A stretch of DNA of 58,384 bases from Candidatus Agathobaculum pullicola. Its GTDB lineage: Bacteria; Bacillota; Clostridia; Oscillospirales; Butyricicoccaceae. Position numbers and translations under genes: made by a program. A model generated the notes under the pieces. That model had not been told where the DNA came from. It made no database searches and saw only the letters and a list, made by a program, of their open reading frames with translations. The DNA is taken from the NCBI GenBank assembly GCA_019115085.1, contig DXEF01000032.1, positions 1 through 58,384 of the forward strand, in the 5' to 3' direction. Below, in pieces: positions 45,721-54,722 of the stretch; position 1 is the stretch's first letter; every line of letters starts with the position of its first letter.

Positions 45721-46758
45721 ACAGTGCGGACAGGTGATGTATTCCCTCCCGAGTGGTTGTTTACCAAGATAAGCACCACAGCAGGAACAAATCTGAGAGG
45801 ACGGAAACTGCGCATCGACACGGATCAGCTTTTTGCCGTTCCGATGCAAGATCTGCTCCAGTTTGCGGAAAAAGGCTGCACAGGCATTGTCGTTAAGTTT
45901 AGGCGACAGCGAAGGATTCATCTGTTTCATACCAGCGAAATCCAGCGTTTCGACACAGATTGCATCATGTTCTTTGCAGAGTTTGTGTGCCTGCTGATAC
46001 TGCCAGTTGCGGCGCTGATGCACGATATGCCGTTCTAGTTTTGCGGCACGCTGCTTGTGTTTATGCCAACGATGGCTTCCGGTGTGAAACCGTTCTGCTG
46101 CACGATGGTGACGGCGAAGCTGTTCCTGGACTATCCTGCGATAACCTGGATAACCAGCGTTTTCACCGGTATTGGTGACATACAGGCCATTTTGTGTATA
46201 ATCCAAACCGACTACCTTTTCATAACGCACCGGCTGCTCTTCTGCAATTGGGAGAGAGACCGCCAGCACCAGATCAACACGGTATTTGGCACCATAGCAG
46301 TCTACCAGAATCTTAGCATAACGAAGCTCTGCATGATCAGGAAACGGACGATAGCCGCGCATGGCAATTGTACCGATCGATGGAATAACCAGATAATGCT
46401 CGCTGATGCCAACCGTCTTATAGGTAAACGAGCGCTGCTGGCGGTCAGGCAGGCGAAAACGAATGCGCTCAATCTGGTGGTCACAGAGACGGCGTGCCAG
46501 TGTCAGCACATGGCTGCGAGTAACGCTGAGTGCATAACGATCCTCCCGGCGTTCGGTCAGGATTTCGTGCGATTCAATCTCTTTCTGAATTGTCTCGTAG
46601 TTTTTGCCCTGTGCGACACCGCGATTGGCAAGGTCGGCCCAATCGTTGAACGCATGATCCTGCAAGTCAAACAGTGCTTTGAGTTCCAGCTGCTGCATTT
46701 TGGTCGGGTACAAGCGATAGGAATAGGTACGGAATACGGTTTCAAACTTGGTGTTCAT
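45649..46758 (-). CDS. tnpB: RNA-guided endonuclease TnpB (IS200/IS605 family)
   Basis: A 369-residue protein. The RuvC-like catalytic residues are all visible: Asp186 in VVGLDYTQNGLYV, Glu270 in ICVETLDFAGM and Asp353 in RRDHNAARNI. The zinc finger is CSCC (C324/C327) and CPHC (C343/C346). The N-terminus TYSYRLYPTKMQQLELK is typical. The start at 46758 follows AAAGGAGG; the ORF opens at 46797 without one. All features of an active TnpB are kept, though the element lacks TnpA. Confidence 0.93.
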   Translation of the reverse strand: MNTKFETVFRTYSYRLYPTKMQQLELKALFDLQDHAFNDWADLANRGVAQGKNYETIQKEIESHEILTERREDRYALSVTRSHVLTLARRLCDHQIERIRFRLPDRQQRSFTYKTVGISEHYLVIPSIGTIAMRGYRPFPDHAELRYAKILVDCYGAKYRVDLVLAVSLPIAEEQPVRYEKVVGLDYTQNGLYVTNTGENAGYPGYRRIVQEQLRRHHRAAERFHTGSHRWHKHKQRAAKLERHIVHQRRNWQYQQAHKLCKEHDAICVETLDFAGMKQMNPSLSPKLNDNACAAFFRKLEQILHRNGKKLIRVDAQFPSSQICSCCGAYLGKQPLGREYITCPHCGVIIRRDHNAARNIRDEGFRHLE

Positions 46759-47085
46759 GTTGCTTCCTCCTTTTGTCGGATGGTTAAAATACATCAAACA
46801 AAAAATACCATGAAGGGCTTGTGGCCTACACGGTACGGAGGTCTGAATCGAATGCGAAATACGCCCCGCAAAACAGTCCCCATCTTGTCAAAGAGGTCAA
46901 AAAAGGGTATACTGGTTTCACGGTGCGGAGTAATCCGTTGTGTAGGTGGCTGATTCACCTGCGCAGGCGTGTGGAGGTTGCCGCCTCCATACGCTGCCGT
47001 ATTTTTTATTTCTATAGATATTATATCATACGAACAAATGTTCTGCAATCATTTTTCTTATTTTTTTCTCATTGTTTATATAATA

Positions 47086-47134
47086 AAAAAACAGATCCTT
47101 CCAATTTGAAGATGGAGAGATCTGTTTTTATTTT
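47086..47134. terminator. Terminator-like hairpin right of the TnpB element
   Basis: AAAAACAGATC and AGATCTGTTTTTA arms around a loop of about 20 bases, downstream of the 47192 gene on the minus strand. Confidence 0.55.
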
Positions 47135-47191
47135 TGATATCATTGGGCAGTTATTCATTAGGATTGTATCAGGCGATAGAATTTTTTATGA

Positions 47192-47419
47192 TTATTCATG
47201 TGCTTCCACTTTGTCAATTATGGCATCTATTTGAGCCAAAACTTCCACCGCTGGAATTCCTTTTACGCCTTGTTCACGGTTTCTTTTTGCTTCGAGGAGA
47301 TGTTCACATAATGATTGCTCAGTACAAAGTGAATTCGACATTGGAACAGTTTCATCGAGTGCAATTTGATGCAGGAACATATGGACAACCTCTGATTCTT
47401 TCTTCAATTTTAAATTCAT
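47192..47419 (-). pseudogene. RelB/DinJ-like antitoxin fragment
   Basis: A 75-residue protein. The segment VVHMFLHQIALDETVPMSN resembles the end of the RelB/DinJ ribbon-helix-helix (VxxFLKQxxxxxxIPF). The tail LLEAKRNREQGVKGIPAVEV with LAQIDAII resembles the C-terminal half. In the same frame upstream of the ATG the DNA reads LNIQ before MNLKLKKESE, the usual first strand. About 20 residues that should separate the strand and the helix are missing, so the gene looks internally deleted. No ribosome binding site precedes the ATG and no RelE/YafQ toxin is adjacent. It may be decayed or still expressed. Confidence 0.45.
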
Positions 47420-47459
47420 TTGAATGTTCAGTTTAAGCGCTTTTCTGGTTGTATTGGAT

Positions 47460-47696
47460 TTATAGCAAGTTTAACACATGCTTTGCGAGGTCAAAGTTCT
47501 CATTCTGTACATAGACATCGTATGCGATTTGCTTATCAACGAGTTGTCCGAAGGTGCCGCCGCTCAAATTTGACTGTTTCTTTTTGACAAGAAAGGAGAT
47601 GTCATTCGCTTTCAGTTTTTCTTTTACCTGCAAAACATCCTCGGCAGAAAAGCTGGAAAATACCAGCCGGTGTGTTAAAAAGTAGGGTAAAGACAT
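47460..47696 (-). CDS. Small DUF2007-like protein
   Basis: A 78-residue protein with a beta-alpha-beta pattern, LVFSSFSAEDVLQVKEKLKA and a final YDVYVQNENFDLAKHVLNLL. The last part resembles the end of DUF2007 putative signal-transducing proteins (YEVWVxxEDxxxAxxLL). The middle (KKQSNLSGGTFGQLVDKQIA) fits the loop of that family. The start at 47696 is not preceded by a strong Shine-Dalgarno. It may form a transcript with the fragment at 47192, 40 bases downstream. Function unknown. Confidence 0.6.
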   Translation of the reverse strand: MSLPYFLTHRLVFSSFSAEDVLQVKEKLKANDISFLVKKKQSNLSGGTFGQLVDKQIAYDVYVQNENFDLAKHVLNLL

Positions 47697-48283
47697 TGAA
47701 AAGCCCCCTTACTGATAATAACCACGGAAAACAGGTCAAGCACAACTTCTTTTCTTAAAATTAGTATAGGATGCGAAGAAAATGATATCAATTGCATAAT
47801 GCGACAAATATTTATCCTATTTTTATCTAAAACAACGGTACGAAAATCCGGCTATCTGTCTCGCGTGAAAAGCTTTGCTTTCCGTGTTCCAGCCCTGTCC
47901 CAAAATCCCTATTTTCACTTTCTATACTGCGAAGCAGCCGATTTTAGGCTGACGGATCGCACCTTATCTAACCATCATATAACCAGATGAAAATTTATTC
48001 TGTCAGTTTATCCACCCAGTGGGAGGATGCGGCAAGGGTCATATAGAAAGATGCGTTTCTTTCTGCAATTCCCAAACCGACGCCCACGCCGGATTTTTCC
48101 CCGCGCATCGGCATCGCTGGTTTTGTCTACGTGTACATGCCGGTTGATTGTTTCAACAGCATGGCATCGGCAGCTATACCATGGGATGCGTTTCCTATGA
48201 CGGCTGTTTGCAGGCACCCACAAGGGTGAGATGCCACCGTTCCCCTATCCGCCCCCGACCATCAGAGAAAGGATTCTGATTTT
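47697..48283. other. Gene-poor stretch upstream of the recombinase
   Basis: No gene is supported. An AT-rich part (47700-48000) is followed by a GC-rich part (48008-48260). The frames open here (for example 47799-47990 plus and 48008-48223 minus) give unfamiliar, Arg/His/Cys-rich translations. This could be decayed coding DNA or the recombination-site region of the next gene. Confidence 0.4.
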
Positions 48284-49303
48284 ATGAATATAGCACAAGC
48301 TGTTCCCACTAGTTTTGCACAGGCCTGTGAACAAAAGCTGTTATCCAGTCTCGGCAAGGGCATCAGTAAGCACAGCGAACGCGCACGCAACATTGCAGCA
48401 GGAAGCGAACGCATGTCCAGCGATTTGCTGCATTCCGATGACACGATCAACAGCTATGCCAACTGCCTGACACAGTATGCACGCTGGATAAAAGAAAATC
48501 ATCCTGATTGCCATCGTCTTCAGATTGCAAAGAAGCGGCATTATGATCATGAATTTATCCAGCATCTGATCAACACACATGCCTATGCACCTACCACTAT
48601 CAAGCAGTATACAGCTGCTCTTGCTTTTGTGCATGGCTGTACGATGAATCAGGTACACAATGTCCGTCCGACCGTTCGTGCGGAAGATGCTACGCGCAGC
48701 CGCAGCTACACAGAAGAGAAGTTTAACCGTCAGCTGCAGTACCGTCTACAACACGGCCCTGCTTGCGTGGCAGCAATCATGCAGATCTGCCGTGCTACCG
48801 GATTGCGCCGCGACGAAGCAGAGCAGGTGCGTTCATCCAATTTTTACTTTAACGGAACGCACTATATCTGCCATCTTTCCGGCAATCCTGATCATCTGGA
48901 ATTCCCGGGCGAAAAGACCGTTTGGACTAAGGGCGGCCGTATGCGTACCATCGAGATCCTGCCTAAGTACAATGATGTTGTGTACCGAATTATGTCCTTC
49001 TGCGATCCGAATGAAAAGATCTGCCCGAAGATTCCAGACCGCATTGATGTCCATGGTATCCGCAGCATGTATGCCTGTGAGTTATATCTGGCGTTTGCTC
49101 GTCCAATCGATATGATAAAACCCTCTGACCGCACAATGGAGCATGACAAATCCCGTCCTACCCGGTACCGTGACCGGCAGGGATATACGTGGGATCGTGA
49201 CGCACTTCTGCGTGTTTCTGCGTCTCTGGGTCATAACCGCTCGGAAGTCGTTGTGCGGCACTATCTGTGGAGGCTGCGGCAGGAGAAATCTAAGATTTCA
49301 TGA
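48284..49303 (+). CDS. Atypical tyrosine recombinase
   Basis: A 339-residue protein with an N-terminal SAM-like domain (about 48-130: DDTINSYANCLTQYARWIKE, TIKQYTAALAFVH) and a catalytic domain with all six expected residues: Arg175 (TGLRRDEAEQV), Lys216 (TKGGRMRTI), His257/Arg260 (VHGIRSMYA), His317 (LGHNRSEVV) and Tyr327 (VRHYLW). Between box I and box II it has a long insert (about 265-310). It is not close to XerC/D or to the integrase at 42053. It may be an integrase domain protein of an integrative element. The start has AAAGG 11 bases upstream. Confidence 0.8.
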   Translation: MNIAQAVPTSFAQACEQKLLSSLGKGISKHSERARNIAAGSERMSSDLLHSDDTINSYANCLTQYARWIKENHPDCHRLQIAKKRHYDHEFIQHLINTHAYAPTTIKQYTAALAFVHGCTMNQVHNVRPTVRAEDATRSRSYTEEKFNRQLQYRLQHGPACVAAIMQICRATGLRRDEAEQVRSSNFYFNGTHYICHLSGNPDHLEFPGEKTVWTKGGRMRTIEILPKYNDVVYRIMSFCDPNEKICPKIPDRIDVHGIRSMYACELYLAFARPIDMIKPSDRTMEHDKSRPTRYRDRQGYTWDRDALLRVSASLGHNRSEVVVRHYLWRLRQEKSKIS

Positions 49304-49967
49304 TTTTTTGCTTTTCCGCTTTCTATGGTCTTTGCAATTTTTCCCACCGACCTGTTATTTCAAATAACACACTCCATGGGTCTAAAATTGCACCGTATTC
49401 CTTGCAATATACCAAGTGATTATTTTCGTCTATAACATATGTTGGTTCTTTGCATCGGCATATTTTCCGGCGGTCACGCTCGATGATTGCCGGGAGCCCT
49501 TATCGCTTCGCTCAGGGGAACCATCCCCCTGTCCGATTCGCTCCAGGGGGATGGTATATATATTATATATATGTTTTATTTTGGCACAAGGAAAATGGCA
49601 ATTAAATGTCTGGCAGTTATCTTTTTTTTGAAATAGTATAAAAAGTTAGATATTCCAGAAAAATATAAGTTTTTCGTGTTTTGGAGTTCCATCTTGATAC
49701 AGCCAAAATGATTTTTATTGACCATTTTATAAGGCGTGAGAATGATATGACACTACTTTCAAAAGGCATATCTCGTCAAAGTGTTTTCCTCGCAGTAGAA
49801 AGTGCAGCGGCTTGCTGCAATTATCATAGCAGAGCAGAGGGGTTCCCCAAACATTTAATCTTGCTACAATTGGCGAAGCCTAAAAGCAAGTCATTTCTGT
49901 CCCTCAGGCGTATCAGTTTTTAGCATGCCTAATCAAAGAATACAGCCTGACGAGAGGAGGAGTTACC
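49304..49967. other. Gene-poor stretch with a long hairpin
   Basis: No gene is supported; a frame at 49681-49923 (80 codons) lacks a ribosome binding site and known motifs. ACCATCCCCCTG (49520-49531) and its exact complement (49544-49555) form a perfect 12-base stem followed by an AT-only tract; it could terminate or mark an element end. The tract after 49560 is AT-rich. Confidence 0.45.
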
Positions 49968-50642
49968 TCACCTGCTCAGGAGCCAACAAAGGCCTGCAGC
50001 TGTGCGTTCTACAGCTTGGTTATAGTGATTGCCTGGATTCAGCTGGAACACTGTGTCAATGCCTTTGCTTTGATAGAAGGCGTGAATCTCCTCTGTGTTC
50101 TGTCGGACACTTCTCAGAACCGGGTTTCGGGTTTTGCTTTCCTTGTCACCTAGGGAGAAATACATGCAGTCCGGCCAGTGCTTTGGCTCATGGGAGAAGA
50201 TATACTCCTTCATTCCGGGAAACCAGAGAGAGCCGGACATGCTGCCCACACGGGAAAACAGGTCCGTCTGGTAGATGGCATACAGCGCAAATAGCCCAGC
50301 CAAAGAGTATCCGGCAATCCCACGCCAACGAGGAATTCCAGCAATTTGTTTCTCTGCTATTGGGATAATTTCCTCAGTCAGGAGCCGCAAATAGTCATCT
50401 GCACCACCGGTGCAGGGATCGGCATTTTTGAAAGCAGGCGGACTGTCCCAGGGTGTCATGTCATGGTTCCAGTCCAGATCACTGATGGCCACCAAAGTGA
50501 ACGGCGGACAGCCGGCAGTCTGCATTGCCTTGTATACCTTCTGTCCTTCACCAGAGAAGGTGTTGAGGTAGATAATAGGTGCGTTTACTTTAAAATTTGG
50601 GAAAATGGATATCGTTTTGCCCTTTGTTGAGAAAGTGTACAT
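49968..50642 (-). CDS. Esterase-family alpha/beta hydrolase
   Basis: A 224-residue hydrolase. The nucleophile elbow GYSLAG near residue 115, a downstream Asp in SLGDKESKT and a final catalytic histidine in NPGNHYNQAVERT form the triad. It resembles the esterase D/Fes-like group (PF00756) acting on siderophore-type or acyl esters; no signal peptide is present, so it is cytoplasmic. The ATG at 50642 (MYTFSTKG) is chosen because the ATG at 50654 sits on the Shine-Dalgarno (GGGG). It is divergent from the helicase operon. Confidence 0.8.
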   Translation of the reverse strand: MYTFSTKGKTISIFPNFKVNAPIIYLNTFSGEGQKVYKAMQTAGCPPFTLVAISDLDWNHDMTPWDSPPAFKNADPCTGGADDYLRLLTEEIIPIAEKQIAGIPRWRGIAGYSLAGLFALYAIYQTDLFSRVGSMSGSLWFPGMKEYIFSHEPKHWPDCMYFSLGDKESKTRNPVLRSVRQNTEEIHAFYQSKGIDTVFQLNPGNHYNQAVERTAAGLCWLLSR

Positions 50643-50793
50643 AGCTTGAATCATCCCCTTTCTATTTTGACAGGGAGCAGCACACAGGAAAGTCCTGTTT
50701 ATTGGATAAATATTGTGCGAAACTATTTAAAAATAATGGTGAACGCATTGTCGACAAAGACGGATGGTTTTGTTGATATTTGCCAATAAGTCC

Positions 50794-50822
50794 TTGTCGG
50801 ATTTTGGAATTCCAGTTATACT
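50794..50822 (+). promoter_or_regulatory. Promoter of the helicase-Nudix-MazG operon
   Basis: TTGTCG (50794-50799), 17-base spacer, TATACT (50817-50822), 47 bases before the first ATG. Confidence 0.65.
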
Positions 50823-50869
50823 AAATACAATATACATCCATAAAGAGAAGATAGGAAGAGTGAAATATA

Positions 50870-53800
50870 ATGCTGCCTCCTGGCCTTTATGAACAAGTCA
50901 TTAATACTGCCCTGAACCGCGAGCTTTCGAAAATCCCAGATGCCCGCAAATCAGTTGCGCCCATTGACAAGGCGGAGGCCTCCAAGGTATTGGCGCAGTA
51001 TCTGGCGGATGTGGTGCAAAAGGGCCTGGAGAATGTGGTAGACAACGGCGGGGACATCTCCAAGCAGATTGGCCTCGCCAACAAGATTGTAGATATTATC
51101 CAGAATATAACTGGGGAAGCTGACTTTGCTGCGCTGAGTGTTGACCAGCAGGCAGAGCAGCTTCTTGCGCTTTTACGGGAGCAGGACCCACGGCTGGCAG
51201 TGGGCAAAACGGCTGCTGACCTGAATCGGCCAGAGACCTCCATTGCCCAGAGTAGTTTGTTCACCGGGGCCATCCATGAGCCCCAGATGTACACGGAGCT
51301 CAAAAAGGAGATCGTTTCTGCTGATCGCATCGATATGTTGGTGTCCTTTATCAAGTGGAGTGGATTGCGGCTCCTAATAGATGAGCTGTGGGAGTTTACC
51401 CAGAACGGTGGCGAGCTACGGATCATTACCACTTCCTATATGGGAGCCACCGATGTAAAGGCCATTGAGGAACTGCGCAAGCTGCCTAACACTAAAATCA
51501 AGGTCAGTTACGACACCAAACGCACCCGCCTCCACGCTAAGACCTACGTTTTTTACCGGAACACCGGCTTTACTACTGCCTATGTGGGATCTTCGAACCT
51601 ATCCAACGCCGCCATCTCCAGCGGTCTGGAATGGAATGTGAAAGTCACTCGCCGGGATTTGCCCGAGACCATCGACAAGATAGCCGCCACTTTAGAGAGT
51701 TATTGGAATTCCAACGAGTTTGAGTACTACTCCGAGGATCAGAAGGAACGGCTAGCCCGCGTGTTGAAGGCAGAAAAATACTTCGACGCCAACAACGCCG
51801 AAGTCTATACCATGGATATTGCGCCCTACTCCTATCAGCAGGAGATTCTGGACAAGCTGGAGGCCGAACGCACCGTGCGGGGATATACCCGCAACTTGGT
51901 GGTGGCCGCCACTGGCACCGGAAAAACTGTGATCTCCGCTCTGGACTATAAGCGTTTTTGTAAGCAGTACCTCGGTAAGCCCTGCAGGCTGCTCTTTGTG
52001 GCGCACCGGGAGGAGATTTTGCGGCAGAGTTTGTATACCTTCCGGGCAGTTCTGAAGGACGCTAACTTCGGGGAACTGTTTGTAGGCAGCTACCGACCGG
52101 AAAGCATTGACCATCTGTTTTTGTCCATTCAGACCTTCAATTCTCAGGATTTTGCCGGCAAAACGGATCCGGATTTTTACGACTATATTGTTGTGGACGA
52201 GTTCCACCATGCAGCAGCGCCCACCTATCAGAAGCTATTGACTTACTATAAGCCCCAGATTCTGCTTGGCCTGACCGCTACCCCGGAACGTATGGACGGC
52301 AAGAATGTGCTGCCCTATTTTAACAACCGAATTGCCGCGGAAATCCGCTTGCCGGAGGCTATTGACCGCAAACTGCTGTGCCCCTTCCAGTATTTTGGTG
52401 TCACCGACACGGTGGATCTGAACACGTTGAGATGGAGCGCCGGCGGCTATGACAAAAATGAGCTTTCCAATCTCTATACGTTCAGCGGTGCCGTGGCCAA
52501 CCGCCGCGCTGATCTGGTAGTGTCCTCGCTTCTGAAGTATGTGACTGATATTGATGAGGTCAAGGGGCTTGGATTCTGCGTGTCCATTGAGCATGCAAAG
52601 TTTATGTGCCGCTATTTTAACGACCACGGGATTTCGTCCATCTTTCTGACGGGAAAATCCACCGATGAGAAGAGAAAAACCGCCAAAGGACGGCTGGTCA
52701 GCGGCGAGGTGCGTTTTATCTTCGTGGTAGACATCTACAATGAGGGCGTAGACATACCGGAGGTCAATACGGTACTATTCCTGCGGCCCACGGAGTCCTT
52801 GACGATTTTCCTTCAGCAGCTGGGCCGTGGTCTGCGCCTTGCAGAGGATAAAGAATGTCTGACTGTGCTGGACTTTATCGGTCAGGCCAACAAGCGGTAT
52901 AACTTTGAGGATAAGTTCGCTGCCCTGTTATCCAATACCACTCGCAGCGTGACCCGGGAGATCAAGGACGGATTTGTCTCTGCACCCAAGGGCTGCTACA
53001 TACAGCTGGAAAAGAAAGCTGCCAAGTATATTCTGGATAACATTCGTGCCTCCTATGGCAATACTGCCGGGCTGGTGTCTCGGGTGGCCAGCTTTACCGA
53101 AGATAGCGGACTGGAACTGACACTGGCAAATTTCCTAGATTATTACCATCTGGATCCCAGAGCAATTTATAGGTTTTCTTCCTTCTCTCGCATCTGCGCC
53201 CGGGCGGATGCAATTGCGGACTTTAATGAACCGCTGGAGGACGTACTGACAAAAGCCTTTGGTCGGTTGGCCGTTGTGGACTCCCGGCGCTGGATCCGCT
53301 TTTTGCTGGACCTGCTGCCCCGTCTGGACGATGTGGACTTCACGGCGCTGAGTAAACTGGAAAAGCGGATGCTCCAGATGTTCTATGTGACCGTTTGGGG
53401 CAAGGCGGCAGAGAGTTGGGCATCTAGTGAGGTTCTGGACAATCTGCATGCTCTTTCGGACAGCCCTGTGTTGCTGGGTGAGCTTTTGGACCTGCTCCGC
53501 TATCGGTATGAGCAGATCGACTTCATTGACGAGCCGGTGGACCTGGGCTTTGACTGCCCACTGGACCTCCACTGTACCTATACCCGTGACCAACTGCTGG
53601 TTGCATTGGATTTCTTGAAACCGGCAACGGTGCGCGAAGGCGTCAAGTGGCTGCGAGAGAAGCAACTGGATGTGTTCTTTGTGACGCTGAATAAGGCGGA
53701 TAAAGACTACTCGCCTACCACCATGTATAACGACTACTCCATCAATGAGAGCCTGTTTCATTGGCAAAGCCAGAGCACCACGGCGGCGGATTCGCCAACC

Positions 53801-54025
53801 GGACAACGGTACATCCATCATCGGGAGCGTGGGAGCAAGGTGCTGCTGTTTGTCCGGGAGTTTAAAGCGGACCGGATCACAGGTGGTGCAGCAGCCTATA
53901 CTTTCTTGGGAACGGCGAATTATGTAAAGCATGACGGAAGTAGGCCCATGAATATCACCTGGCGGCTGGATCGACCGATTCCGGCGAAGTTTTTGAAGAA
54001 GACAAATAAATTGGTGGTGGGATAA
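50870..54025 (+). CDS. PLD nuclease - SF2 helicase - DUF3427 protein
   Basis: A 1051-residue multidomain protein. Residues 1-110 are helical. A phospholipase D-like domain (about 125-290) holds one HxK motif, RLHAKTYVFYRNTG with GSSNLSNAAISSGLEWNV after it (His near 222). The SF2 helicase has Walker A AATGTGKTVIS (about 346), a DEFHH box (about 442), LTATPERMDG and motif VI QQLGRGLRLAED (about 648). The rest (about 700-1051) matches DUF3427 in length and place. PLD-helicase fusions are found in defence islands and may cut or process nucleic acids; the single HKD suggests that it acts as a dimer. The Nudix gene follows directly. Confidence 0.9.
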   Translation: MLPPGLYEQVINTALNRELSKIPDARKSVAPIDKAEASKVLAQYLADVVQKGLENVVDNGGDISKQIGLANKIVDIIQNITGEADFAALSVDQQAEQLLALLREQDPRLAVGKTAADLNRPETSIAQSSLFTGAIHEPQMYTELKKEIVSADRIDMLVSFIKWSGLRLLIDELWEFTQNGGELRIITTSYMGATDVKAIEELRKLPNTKIKVSYDTKRTRLHAKTYVFYRNTGFTTAYVGSSNLSNAAISSGLEWNVKVTRRDLPETIDKIAATLESYWNSNEFEYYSEDQKERLARVLKAEKYFDANNAEVYTMDIAPYSYQQEILDKLEAERTVRGYTRNLVVAATGTGKTVISALDYKRFCKQYLGKPCRLLFVAHREEILRQSLYTFRAVLKDANFGELFVGSYRPESIDHLFLSIQTFNSQDFAGKTDPDFYDYIVVDEFHHAAAPTYQKLLTYYKPQILLGLTATPERMDGKNVLPYFNNRIAAEIRLPEAIDRKLLCPFQYFGVTDTVDLNTLRWSAGGYDKNELSNLYTFSGAVANRRADLVVSSLLKYVTDIDEVKGLGFCVSIEHAKFMCRYFNDHGISSIFLTGKSTDEKRKTAKGRLVSGEVRFIFVVDIYNEGVDIPEVNTVLFLRPTESLTIFLQQLGRGLRLAEDKECLTVLDFIGQANKRYNFEDKFAALLSNTTRSVTREIKDGFVSAPKGCYIQLEKKAAKYILDNIRASYGNTAGLVSRVASFTEDSGLELTLANFLDYYHLDPRAIYRFSSFSRICARADAIADFNEPLEDVLTKAFGRLAVVDSRRWIRFLLDLLPRLDDVDFTALSKLEKRMLQMFYVTVWGKAAESWASSEVLDNLHALSDSPVLLGELLDLLRYRYEQIDFIDEPVDLGFDCPLDLHCTYTRDQLLVALDFLKPATVREGVKWLREKQLDVFFVTLNKADKDYSPTTMYNDYSINESLFHWQSQSTTAADSPTGQRYIHHRERGSKVLLFVREFKADRITGGAAAYTFLGTANYVKHDGSRPMNITWRLDRPIPAKFLKKTNKLVVG

Positions 54026-54409
54026 ATGACTGAAGTAGTAGCGGCCCTGATCTGGAATCAGGACAAGTTTATGATTTGCCAGCGCCCGGCGCATAAGGCC
54101 AGAGGGCTGCTGTGGGAGTTTGTTGGTGGTAAGGTAGAGCCAGGCGAAACTAAAGAACAGGCACTTATCCGGGAATGTCAGGAAGAACTGGCTATCACTT
54201 TGAATGTGGGAGAGGTATTCATGGATGTGACGCATGAATACCCAGATTTGACCGTTCATCTGACACTATTTCATGCGACCGTCCGGGAGGGTATTCCTCA
54301 GAAATTAGGGCACAATGATATCTGCTGGATCACTGTGGATGAGATTGATCAATATGCGTTCTGTCCAGCGGATGAGGAGATTTTAAGGAGGCTGAAAGAT
54401 GCCTATTAA
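54026..54409 (+). CDS. MutT-like Nudix hydrolase
   Basis: A 127-residue (deoxy)nucleoside triphosphate pyrophosphohydrolase. The Nudix box G-x5-E-x7-R-E-x2-E-E is complete in GGKVEPGETKEQALIRECQE followed by EL. The size matches MutT/8-oxo-dGTPases. Its ATG abuts the helicase stop and it overlaps the next gene by 11 bases. Adjacent placement to a DUF3427 helicase suggests joint work: nucleotide removal or cleaning during DNA processing. That is inference. Confidence 0.93.
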   Translation: MTEVVAALIWNQDKFMICQRPAHKARGLLWEFVGGKVEPGETKEQALIRECQEELAITLNVGEVFMDVTHEYPDLTVHLTLFHATVREGIPQKLGHNDICWITVDEIDQYAFCPADEEILRRLKDAY

Positions 54410-54722
54410 AACCTATCACAAGTTGGTGCGTGATCGTATTCCAGAGATTATTGAAGCAGACGGGAAAATCTGCGTCTACGAAACACTTACTGATGAGGAC
54501 TACATGCATCTTCTGGACCAGAAGCTGAACGAAGAGCTTGCTGAGTACCAGGAGAGCAAATCTCTGGAGGAACTGGCCGATCTTCTGGAGGTCATGCAGG
54601 CTGTCGTGAAAGCCCGTGGCTGGACACTGGAAGAATTGGAGCAAGTGCGGGCAGACAAAGCGGCCGAACGGGGTGGATTTGAGAAAAAGATCCTTTTGAA
54701 GGAAGTAAGGGAGGAACGCTGA
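54399..54722 (+). CDS. MazG-like / phosphoribosyl-ATP pyrophosphohydrolase-like protein
   Basis: A 107-residue all-alpha protein with the family opening KTYHKLVRDRIPEIIEADGK and metal-binding residues in LNEELAEYQ and EELADLLEVMQAVVKARG (E-E-x2-E ... E-x2-D). Such proteins hydrolyse NTPs or dNTPs. The LVRDRIPEII start identifies the small house-cleaning subgroup rather than HisE. The AAGGAGG lies eight bases before its ATG. The combination Nudix plus MazG-like gives the operon two nucleotide hydrolases. Confidence 0.88.
   Translation: MPIKTYHKLVRDRIPEIIEADGKICVYETLTDEDYMHLLDQKLNEELAEYQESKSLEELADLLEVMQAVVKARGWTLEELEQVRADKAAERGGFEKKILLKEVREER

Larger units (their letters stand above)
45556..47010 (-). 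mobile_element. IS605-family element with tnpB but no tnpA (IS607/IS605 relic or PATE)
   Basis: The tnpB gene is flanked by structured DNA: on its 3' side a hairpin CTTCGTGACG/CGCCATTCACGAG-type arm pair (about 45574-45602), on its 5' side GGAGG/CCTCC and related palindromes up to about 47000. The GC-rich element sits in AT-rich surroundings, and the composition change at 47005 helps set the boundary. No Y1 transposase TnpA is present, so it needs help in trans to move. The borders are approximate. Confidence 0.6.

Noticed and set aside
48008..48260. Integron attC site or gene for a basic protein
   Set aside because: No inverted core sites (R/L boxes) are visible and the open frame has no family match or start signal.
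49681..49923. 80-codon plus-strand ORF
   Set aside because: No ribosome binding site, no recognisable motif and an irregular composition.
50168..50176. AGTCCGGCC, matching part of the tRNA-Thr 3' end, as attR
   Set aside because: Only nine bases match, inside the esterase gene, and the match does not extend to the tRNA end. No attR is assigned.
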